Assembly (NCBI GenBank): GCA_016880695.1
Contig: JAEHCY010000331.1
Span: 1 to 7,238 of the forward strand
Source of the DNA: Chromatiaceae bacterium
Lineage (GTDB): Bacteria; Pseudomonadota; Gammaproteobacteria; Chromatiales; Chromatiaceae
DNA length: 7,238 nucleotides
Direction: 5' to 3'
Below the pieces are notes generated by a model. That model made no database searches and had not been told where the DNA came from. It saw nothing but the letters and a program-made list of their open reading frames with translations. Shown here piece after piece: positions 1 to 5,665 of the stretch. The first letter of the stretch is position 1. Each line of letters opens with the position of its first letter. The position numbers were made by a program, and so were the translations under genes.

Positions 1-174
1 CACCACCACGATCACCGGCTGCCGCTGGTCCCGATGGCGGGTGTAATGCTCAGCCTCCACCATCCGCAGCCGCAGCGTTCCGAGCAGGAGTCGACCCACC
101 AGGCCGAGGAACGCAATGAGCAGCCGATCCCAACGACCGAGGACCGGTGGGGTGGAACGTTGCGGAGAGGTCAA
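1..174 (-). CDS. DUF374 lysophospholipid acyltransferase-like protein, N-terminal fragment (runs off left edge)
   Basis: The minus strand is open from a TTG at 174 to the window edge, giving 58 codons. The product has a short Ser/Pro/Arg-rich start, then a hydrophobic stretch (about residues 18-34, WDRLLIAFLGLVGRLLLGTL) that could anchor it in the membrane. It continues with LRLRMVEAEHY and ends at the edge in RQPVIVVV. This pattern (membrane helix, a basic 'TLRLR' strand, a charged linker, then P-V-I and hydrophobics just before the expected W-H-G acyltransferase motif) matches my recollection of DUF374 proteins, which are related to LpxL/PlsC-type acyltransferases. The catalytic His lies outside the window, so activity cannot be judged. 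The start is uncertain: no ATG or GTG occurs between the upstream in-frame stop and 174, and no Shine-Dalgarno is visible. It is divergent from the P450 gene. An acyltransferase here suits the lipid A-type genes nearby. Confidence 0.55.
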   Translation of the reverse strand, partial: MTSPQRSTPPVLGRWDRLLIAFLGLVGRLLLGTLRLRMVEAEHYTRHRDQRQPVIVVV

Positions 175-209
175 GGCGGCGGAGAGGCTAAGGTTCGGGA
201 ACGAGGTCG

Positions 210-1628
210 ATGGCCTGGAAGAGGGCGATTATCCATAATGCAGGCGCCGATTTCGACGCCGGAGCCCCCGCCGCCATGGATTGTCCCGAGCCCGCCTATC
301 CCCTCCGTCCCGCGCGCCCGCTGAATGCGCTGGGTTGGTTCTCCGCGGCGCGGGACAATGCGCTTTCGATCTGGCACCGGGGCGCCTATGTGGAAACCCT
401 GATGCAGCGGCGCCTCCCGGGTCGCGATCTGCTCGTCGTCAACAGCCCCTCGGCCGCCCGTCAGATCCTGGTGGAGCATGCGGCGCGCTATACCAAGAGC
501 CGCGATACCCGCCGTGCCCTCTGCCCCCTCCTGGGCGAGTCGCTTCTGGTCAGCGAAGGGGAGCTGTGGCGGCAACAGCGCCGGCTCATCGCTCCGGTGC
601 TGACCAGTCGGAGCAGGCTCGCGGGCTACGCCGAGGTCATGGTCGCCACCCTCACCGAGGTCCTCGACCGCTGGGGCGAGAACGGCGAGGCAGAGCTGGA
701 GATGACCCAAGAGTCTACCCGTCTGGCGGCGGAGGTCGTGAGCCGGGCCCTGTTCTCGTTCCCCCTCGGCCCCCATGCGGACACCATTTTCCATGCCTTC
801 GTCCGCTATCAGGACACCCTCGGCCGACTCGATGTGCTGGGCCTGCTCGGGCTCCCCGACTGGGTCCCGCGCCCGGGAGAGCGCGCCGCGGGGGCTGCGG
901 TGGCGCAGATGGAGCGGGTGGTCGAGGCCATTCTGGCCGACTACCGGCGGCGCAGCGAGCCGCGCGGCGATTTCGTTGATCTCTTGATGGGCTCGGCGGA
1001 ACTCGGCGGCGCGGTGGCCGCGCCGAGGCGCATACGCGACGAGTTCATGCTGGCGCTCCTGGCCGGTCACGAGACCACGGCGAACGCGTTGTGCTGGTCC
1101 TTCTACCTCTTATCGCTTTGTCCCAGCGCGCGGCAAAGGCTCGAGGAGGAGGTGGACCGAGAGCTCGCCGGCCGCACCCCGGGTCTCGCCGACCTCGAGG
1201 CCCTTGCCTACACCCGGGCGGTGGTGGAAGAGGCACTGCGTCTGTACCCACCCATCTACCAATTCACCCGGGAGGCGGTGGAGCTGGACCAGATCGGCGC
1301 CCGGCGGGTGGCGCCGGGGAGCCTGTTGGTGATCTCGCCTTGGCTACTGCAGCGACATCACCGGTTCTGGAAGGATCCCGACGCCTTCCACCCGGAGCGG
1401 TTCCTGGGCCCCCTCTCTCGGCGCCACCGGCTCTGCCATCTCCCCTTCGGCGCCGGGCCCCGCGGCTGTCCCGGCGCGGGCTTCGCGCGCACCGAGCTGA
1501 CCCTAGCCCTCGCCATGGCGGCGCAGCGCTACCGTCTGCATCTGCGCCCCGGTCATCGGGTGGAGCCCCTGGGGCGCCTCACCCTACGGCCTCGTCAGGG
1601 CTTGCCGATGCGGTTGGAGCGGCGCTGA
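210..1628 (+). CDS. Cytochrome P450
   Basis: Haem-thiolate monooxygenase of 472 residues, about the usual bacterial length. Motifs appear in the standard order: C-helix WRQQRR (120-125), I-helix oxygen-activation motif AGHETT (285-290), K-helix ExxR as E341/R344 in EEALRLYPP, the PERF motif (395-398), and the haem loop FGAGPRGCPG (413-422) with Cys420 as the iron ligand. No reductase or ferredoxin domain is fused, so it needs separate redox partners, and none are encoded here. The motif set looks like the class of bacterial P450s related to fatty-acid hydroxylases, but the substrate cannot be read from sequence. Start: ATG at 210 has GAGG only 3 nt upstream; ATG at 276 (residue 23) has GGAG 11 nt upstream, gives 450 residues and is equally plausible. 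It is transcribed towards the lipid A-type operon and its last 50 nt overlap the end of lpxB. By context it may oxidise an acyl chain of the glycolipid (inference). Confidence 0.95.
   Translation: MAWKRAIIHNAGADFDAGAPAAMDCPEPAYPLRPARPLNALGWFSAARDNALSIWHRGAYVETLMQRRLPGRDLLVVNSPSAARQILVEHAARYTKSRDTRRALCPLLGESLLVSEGELWRQQRRLIAPVLTSRSRLAGYAEVMVATLTEVLDRWGENGEAELEMTQESTRLAAEVVSRALFSFPLGPHADTIFHAFVRYQDTLGRLDVLGLLGLPDWVPRPGERAAGAAVAQMERVVEAILADYRRRSEPRGDFVDLLMGSAELGGAVAAPRRIRDEFMLALLAGHETTANALCWSFYLLSLCPSARQRLEEEVDRELAGRTPGLADLEALAYTRAVVEEALRLYPPIYQFTREAVELDQIGARRVAPGSLLVISPWLLQRHHRFWKDPDAFHPERFLGPLSRRHRLCHLPFGAGPRGCPGAGFARTELTLALAMAAQRYRLHLRPGHRVEPLGRLTLRPRQGLPMRLERR
1579..1628. other. Tail-to-tail antisense overlap of P450 and lpxB coding ends
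   Basis: The P450 stop codon is at 1626-1628 on the plus strand, while the lpxB stop is at 1579-1581 on the minus strand, so 50 nt code on both strands. The P450 side is ordinary family sequence (TLRPRQGLPMRLERR), so that reading is secure. The LpxB side is a low-complexity Ala/Ser/Pro tail beyond the conserved domain, probably produced by readthrough into the neighbour after loss of an earlier stop. There is no room for a conventional intergenic terminator, so the two transcripts must overlap. Confidence 0.85.
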
Positions 1629-2946
1629 ATGCGCCAGGGTCCTCACGCTGGATGAGGGCTAGAATCGCCCGTGCCCCCCGCTCGGCCGCCCCTGGCCCGC
1701 CGAGCACCTCGCGCAGGCGGGACAGGCCGCGCAACTGATCGGCCCGCGCCGAGCCCCGGTTGTCGAGCAGCTCAAGGGCGAGGGTAGCGATGCGCTCCCC
1801 ATCGGCCTGGTGCTGCTTGAATTCGGGAACCACCGCCTCGCCGAGGATGAAGTTGGGCAGGGCCATGTGCTCGAAGTCCCGCTCCGATAGCCCCAACAGC
1901 CGCCGGCCGATCCACTCGGTGATCCGGTCGACGCGGTAGACCATCACCTGGGGGACCCCGCGCAACCCAAGCTCAAGGGTCACGCTGCCGGCCTTGGCAA
2001 TCGCCAGGTCGGCGGCGGCCAGAGCCAGATCCGACGGTCCCTCACCACCCGCCGATTCTCCCAGCAGCGTCAGGCGACCGGCCAGCTCCGGATATTTCCG
2101 CGCTGCCCAGGACAGGGCGCGCTCCAAAGCGAACCGGAGGTGGGCGCCCGCCACCGGAACGACAAACCGAAGATCCGCGCGGACCCTCCCCAGCTCTGCC
2201 GCCACCCCGGCCATGAGCGGCCAGAGAAGCCGCAGCTCGAGCCGCCGCGAGGCGGGGAAGAGCGCCACCAGCCGCCCCGCGTGGCCAGGGGCCACCGCCG
2301 CTCTGGCGCGCTCGCGCGGGATGGTGCCGAGCCCATCGAGCAGCGGATGGCCGATGCGCTCCACCCGGCAACCCTGGGCCCGATAGAAGGCGGTGTCCTG
2401 CCCATGGGTCGTGAGCACCAGTTCCGCGCGCGCGCAGACCTGGTGCGCACGGTCCAGCCGCTGGCGACCCTTCTTCCCCCAGATACACTCTTCGGGCGGC
2501 AGGTAATAGACCAGCGGAAACCCGCCGACCCTCTTCAACACCCCAGAGAGGGGGATGTTGAAGCCCGGATAGTCGATGAGGACCGCCGCATGGGGCCGCC
2601 AGCCGGTCAAGAGGCGCCGCACCCGGGCCGCGGTGAGGAGACTGGGCAGCAGGTAGCGTAAGGGTTCGATGAACCCCACCGCCGTCCGGGCCGCGGTGTC
2701 GGCGATCAGCCGGGCCCCGGCCTCCGCCATCCGCGGACCCCCGAGGGCGCGAACCTCCAGCCGGCGACCGGCAGCCGCCGCCGCGCGCCCGAGGGCAGTG
2801 ATCAGGCCGGCGCCGTAACGGTCGCCGGACACCTCGCCCGCGCTGACGAAGAGGCGAAGGGGGGGAGCGTCGAGCCCACCCGCACCAGGCCCCCCGGGGA
2901 CCGTGCGGGCGTCAATCGCTGAAGCTGCGCAAGACCAGGACGGCAT
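1579..2946 (-). CDS. lpxB: Lipid-A-disaccharide synthase (LpxB, GT19 family)
   Basis: LpxB joins UDP-2,3-diacylglucosamine to lipid X to form the beta-1,6 disaccharide of lipid A on the inner face of the cytoplasmic membrane. The family is recognised by SAGEVSGD (35-42), LIDYPGFN (123-130, with the conserved Asp125), YYLPPEECIWGKK (147-159), RIGHPLLD (197-204), the FPASRRLEL loop (230-238; usually LPGSR, here Gly to Ala with the Arg kept), AKAGSVTLELGLRGVPQVMVYR (within 317-338; usually SGTATLE) and LPNFILGEAVVPEFKQ (363-378). At 455 residues it is longer than the usual ~380-400, because of about 28 extra N-terminal residues and a low-complexity C-terminal tail. Start: ATG at 2946 overlaps the preceding synthase gene by 35 nt; I see no in-frame ATG, GTG or TTG between it and SAGEVSGD, so it is kept despite a poor ribosome site. 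The YYLPPEE region is unlike the E. coli sequence and closer to cyanobacterial-type LpxB. It is the last gene of the minus-strand run. Confidence 0.9.
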   Translation of the reverse strand: MPSWSCAASAIDARTVPGGPGAGGLDAPPLRLFVSAGEVSGDRYGAGLITALGRAAAAAGRRLEVRALGGPRMAEAGARLIADTAARTAVGFIEPLRYLLPSLLTAARVRRLLTGWRPHAAVLIDYPGFNIPLSGVLKRVGGFPLVYYLPPEECIWGKKGRQRLDRAHQVCARAELVLTTHGQDTAFYRAQGCRVERIGHPLLDGLGTIPRERARAAVAPGHAGRLVALFPASRRLELRLLWPLMAGVAAELGRVRADLRFVVPVAGAHLRFALERALSWAARKYPELAGRLTLLGESAGGEGPSDLALAAADLAIAKAGSVTLELGLRGVPQVMVYRVDRITEWIGRRLLGLSERDFEHMALPNFILGEAVVPEFKQHQADGERIATLALELLDNRGSARADQLRGLSRLREVLGGPGAAERGARAILALIQREDPGAFSAAPTASASPDEAVG

Positions 2947-4126
2947 TGAGGCCGCCGAAGGCGAAGGAGTTGGACAGGGCCGCGCGGAGAGACCCCTGGC
3001 GTGCCTGGTTGGGCACGTAGTCGAGATCGCAATCCGGGTCCGGGGTACCGAAATTCATCGTGGGTGGAATGATACCTCGGTACAGGGCCAGCACCGTGGC
3101 CACCGCCTCAAGACCCCCCGCGGCACCCAGGGCGTGGCCGTGCATCGACTTGGTCGAGGAGATGGCCAGGCGACGAGCATGGTCCCCGAACACCCGGTGC
3201 AGGGCCGCGGTTTCCGTCGCGTCGTTGGCTCGGGTGCCGGTGCCATGGGCGTTGATGTAGTCGATATCCTCGGGGTTGATCCCGGCATCCCGGAGCGCGG
3301 CGGCTATGGCCCGCGCCGCGCCATCGGGGTCGGGCAGGGTCAGATCCCCGGCATCGGAGGATAGCCCGCCACCGGCGAGCTCCGCGTAGATGCGCGCACC
3401 CCGGGCACGGGCGTGCTCAAGGGATTCGAGCACCAGCACACCCGCCCCCTCCCCAAGCACAATGCCGCTACGCTCGCGACAGAACGGCCGGCAGGCGTCG
3501 GCGGCCAGCACCCGCAGGGCCTCCCAGGCCTTGATCATGCCGAAGGTCAGGCAGGACTCGGCTCCGCCGGTGATGGCCACCTCGACCTGGCCGCTGCGGA
3601 TCAGACCCAATGCCTGGATGATGGCATGGTTGGCCGAGGAGCAGGCACTAGAGACCGCGAAACAGGGGCCGAGAATGCCGTGCTCAGCGGCCAGCGCACT
3701 CACCGGCGCATTCAGCATCACCTTGGGAACACTCAACGGATAGACCCGGTTGCTGCCCTCCACATACAACCGCCGGTAGCCCTCCTCCAGGGTGTTCAGG
3801 CCGCCGATGCCGCTGCCCAGGATAACGGCACTGGCAAGCCCAAGCGCCCGATCGAAGCCGATGCCGGCATCCCGGACGGCCTCGCGTCCGGCGATGAGGC
3901 CGAACTGGGAGAAACGGTCCAGGCGCTGGACGCTCTGGGGATCGAGATGCGCCTCGGGCACGAAACCGCGGACCTCGGCGGCAATCCGGCACTTGAGACG
4001 CTCGCTGGGCACCGCGGTGATCGGCCCCACGCCGGAGGTGCCTTCGACCAGCGCCTGCCAGAAACTGCGCGTATCGAGTCCCAACGGCGATACCGAGCCC
4101 AGCCCGGTGACAACGACCCGTCGCAT
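2912..4126 (-). CDS. Beta-ketoacyl-ACP synthase, FabF/KAS II family
   Basis: Condensing enzyme of 404 residues, the usual length, which extends an acyl chain by decarboxylative Claisen condensation with malonyl-ACP. It begins with the family N-terminus RRVVVTGLGSVSPLG. The Cys-His-His triad is complete: Cys162 in SSACSSANHAI, His294 in NAHGTGT and His331 in STKSMHGHALGAAG, with Lys326 also present. The C-terminal NSFAFGGLNAVLVL (385-398) is typical. The nucleophile context, S-S-A-C-S-S-A-N-H-A-I, differs from the T-A-C-A-T-G of housekeeping FabF and looks more like synthases dedicated to special acyl chains, such as those in very-long-chain fatty acid clusters of rhizobia (comparison from memory). 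Start: the ATG at 4126 begins the conserved domain; the frame stays open upstream to 4582 but that part is the shadow of acp and lpxD. It begins 14 nt after acp and probably uses an SD that overlaps the acp stop, so the two are likely co-translated partners. Confidence 0.93.
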   Translation of the reverse strand: MRRVVVTGLGSVSPLGLDTRSFWQALVEGTSGVGPITAVPSERLKCRIAAEVRGFVPEAHLDPQSVQRLDRFSQFGLIAGREAVRDAGIGFDRALGLASAVILGSGIGGLNTLEEGYRRLYVEGSNRVYPLSVPKVMLNAPVSALAAEHGILGPCFAVSSACSSANHAIIQALGLIRSGQVEVAITGGAESCLTFGMIKAWEALRVLAADACRPFCRERSGIVLGEGAGVLVLESLEHARARGARIYAELAGGGLSSDAGDLTLPDPDGAARAIAAALRDAGINPEDIDYINAHGTGTRANDATETAALHRVFGDHARRLAISSTKSMHGHALGAAGGLEAVATVLALYRGIIPPTMNFGTPDPDCDLDYVPNQARQGSLRAALSNSFAFGGLNAVLVLRSFSD

Positions 4127-4137
4127 GCCGGCATGCG

Positions 4138-4142
4138 CCCTC
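4138..4142 (-). promoter_or_regulatory. Shine-Dalgarno GAGGG for the ketoacyl synthase, overlapping the acp stop
   Basis: On the minus strand GAGGG overlaps the acp TGA (4143-4141) and lies 11 nt before the synthase ATG at 4126. This favours translational coupling between acp and the synthase. A second ATG at 4134 is nearer to the SD, but its frame gives a product with no family resemblance, so 4126 is the real start. Confidence 0.45.
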
Positions 4143-4386
4143 AGGCGCGCTCTTTCACGGCCACCAGCCGCGCAACCTCGTTGGCAAGGCCACGCAAGGT
4201 CTGATCCTCCAGGTCCTCGGGCAGCTCGACGTCGAAGTGGTCCTCGATGGCGAAGATCGCCTCGAACTGGGTGATGGAGGGCACGTCGAAGTCGTCCATC
4301 TTGGCGGTGGGGGTCAGCAGAGACACCTCGATCTGCGCCTCTTTGGCGATGATCTCTGCGATCCGGCGCTCGATGTCTTGGTTCAT
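4141..4386 (-). CDS. Atypical acyl carrier protein
   Basis: Small acidic helical protein of 81 residues, the size of an acyl carrier protein. It would carry the growing acyl chain on a 4'-phosphopantetheine arm for the neighbouring synthase and possibly donate it to LpxD. The fold reads as helix 1 (about 4-16, ERRIAEIIAKEA), a loop, DDFDVPSITQFEAIFAIEDHF (31-51), which spans the modification site and helix 2, then ELPED and a last helix (about 64-76). The likely modified residue is Ser37, in V-P-S-I, where standard ACPs have D-S-L; the Asp normally just before the Ser is replaced by Pro36, although acidic residues precede it (Asp31, Asp32, Asp34). The start ATG has a good SD (GGAG, 6 nt spacing). 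It lies 30 nt after lpxD and 14 nt before the synthase. It is clearly not a housekeeping AcpP; it could be a dedicated carrier resembling the special-purpose ACPs of lipid A acyl-chain clusters. Confidence 0.85.
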   Translation of the reverse strand: MNQDIERRIAEIIAKEAQIEVSLLTPTAKMDDFDVPSITQFEAIFAIEDHFDVELPEDLEDQTLRGLANEVARLVAVKERA

Positions 4387-4392
4387 GGAATG

Positions 4393-4396
4393 CTCC
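4393..4396 (-). promoter_or_regulatory. Shine-Dalgarno GGAG for acp
   Basis: On the minus strand GGAG stands 6 nt before the acp ATG at 4386, the best-placed ribosome site in the operon. The 30-nt gap between lpxD and acp also contains GCATTCCA twice (plus-strand TGGAATGC at 4386-4393 and 4403-4410), which may be chance. Confidence 0.5.
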
Positions 4397-4416
4397 GAGA
4401 TCTGGAATGCGATTGC

Positions 4417-5607
4417 TCAGCGGTCGGGAGAGACCTGCCCGCGATCGGCTGAGCCGGCGGTGGCTTCGGTCTCGCCCTCGCTCCCCGACAGCCGCTCCAG
4501 CAACCGCAGGCGCTCTCCCAAGCGGCGCACCTCCTGCATCAGCCGTTTGAGCCGGCCAATGCCGCGGTAGCGTTCCTGCCACTTGGCATAGGGGATGGCA
4601 GGGGTATCGATATAGAGCGATTTGTCGGGAATATGCTGGGATACCCCGGAGCTTGCGGCGATCACCACGTCATTACCGATCCGCATATGGTCCGCGATGC
4701 CCACCTGTCCCCCCATGGCCACCCGGTTGCCGATGATGCAACTGCCCGAGATGCCGCTCTGGCCGGCGATCAGACAATCCTCGCCGATGAGGCTGTTGTG
4801 GCCCACCAGCACCAGGTTATCGATCTTGCTGCCCCGGCGCACCCGGGTGTCGCCCACCGTGCCGCGATCGACGGTGGCCCCGGCGCCGATCTCCACGTCA
4901 TCCTCGATCACCACCCCGCCCACGGAGGGAATCCGGCGCGGCTCCCGGGTCTCGACTTGCACCGATTTGCTCGAGCGGGCGCTGTCGATGCCGCTCGGCT
5001 CTGCGGTGGCGAAGCTGAAGCCATCCGCGCCGATGCAGGCGTTGGGGTAGAGGGTGACACGGCTGCCGATGCGTACCAGCTCACCGACGCGCACGCCCGG
5101 GTGCAGGATGCTGCCCTCGCCGATGACGGCGCCGGCACCCACCGTCACCTGCGCCAGAATGCGCACCCCCTCGCCGACGACCGCATCCTCGCCGATGTAG
5201 CTCAAGGGGCCGATGGCGGCGGTGGCACCGATCCGCGCGGAGGGCTCCACCACGGCACTGGGGTGGACACCGGGAGCGAGTCGCGGGGGCCCGGCGAACA
5301 GCGCCAGCAACAGCGCCAGCGAATAGCGCGGGCGCCCCACCAGGATGGCGCCATCCAAGCGGTCAGGTGGTAACCCCAGCCCCTCGGCCACGAAGGCCAC
5401 CCGGGCCGGTGAGTCGCCCAGCCTGGCGATGGCCTCGGCGCTGAGCAGCAAGACCAGCTCATTCGGGCCCAGGGCATCCTCCGGACGCGATACCCGGGAG
5501 ACCCGCAAACGCTCGTCCCCCACCACCCGGCCCTGGGTCTGACGGGCGATCTCGCCCAATGTCAGGCCCACGGCGTCGCCCGGCGAAACTGGATCCTGCC
5601 GATTCAC
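4417..5607 (-). CDS. lpxD: UDP-3-O-acylglucosamine N-acyltransferase (LpxD)
   Basis: LpxD transfers an (R)-3-hydroxyacyl chain from ACP to the 2-amino group of UDP-3-O-acylglucosamine, the third step of the lipid A pathway. The product has an N-terminal uridine-binding domain (about 13-105, [17 protein letters not shown]), then a left-handed beta-helix of hexapeptide repeats (about 111-322), including the family motif [10 protein letters not shown] (191-200) and [11 protein letters not shown] (244-254). His270 in [16 protein letters not shown] aligns with the catalytic His of E. coli LpxD. The C-terminus is a basic helix, [23 protein letters not shown] (within 351-373), followed by a polar tail. 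At 396 residues it exceeds the usual ~340; the extra length is mainly a polar insertion at about 201-222, just after GADGFSFA, and the tail. Start: GTG at 5607 without a visible SD; GTG at codon 13 (5571) is an alternative close to the usual N-terminus. The acp gene lies 30 nt downstream and could supply the acyl donor. Confidence 0.93.
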   Translation of the reverse strand: MNRQDPVSPGDAVGLTLGEIARQTQGRVVGDERLRVSRVSRPEDALGPNELVLLLSAEAIARLGDSPARVAFVAEGLGLPPDRLDGAILVGRPRYSLALLLALFAGPPRLAPGVHPSAVVEPSARIGATAAIGPLSYIGEDAVVGEGVRILAQVTVGAGAVIGEGSILHPGVRVGELVRIGSRVTLYPNACIGADGFSFATAEPSGIDSARSSKSVQVETREPRRIPSVGGVVIEDDVEIGAGATVDRGTVGDTRVRRGSKIDNLVLVGHNSLIGEDCLIAGQSGISGSCIIGNRVAMGGQVGIADHMRIGNDVVIAASSGVSQHIPDKSLYIDTPAIPYAKWQERYRGIGRLKRLMQEVRRLGERLRLLERLSGSEGETEATAGSADRGQVSPDR

Positions 5608-5665
5608 GCCGGGATGCGTCGCACCGCACGTGGCTGGGAACCTGGTATCGATCGGTAGGTCCCGC

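Noticed and set aside
171..1070. Long minus-strand open frame (299 codons) opposite the P450 gene
   Set aside because: It is antisense to a P450 with clear motifs; its translation is Arg/Gly/Glu/Ala-rich with no domain, as expected from GC-rich complementary-strand frames.
1091..1738. Plus-strand open frame overlapping the end of the P450 gene in another frame
   Set aside because: Pro/Gly/Arg-rich translation with no recognisable domain; a frame shadow of the P450.
3413..4204. Plus-strand open frame of 263 codons opposite the ketoacyl synthase
   Set aside because: Antisense shadow of a gene with a complete catalytic triad; the translation has no family features.
4386..4410. Direct repeat TGGAATGC twice, 17 nt apart, in the lpxD-acp gap
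   Set aside because: Eight bases only, partly overlapping the acp start and SD region; likely chance.
4127..4582. Upstream extension of the ketoacyl synthase frame by 152 codons
   Set aside because: It runs through acp and part of lpxD in another frame; the conserved synthase N-terminus starts at the ATG at 4126.
4633..5373. Plus-strand open frame of 246 codons opposite lpxD, His/Asp/Ala/Gly-rich
   Set aside because: The periodic composition mirrors the LpxD hexapeptide repeats on the other strand; not an independent gene.
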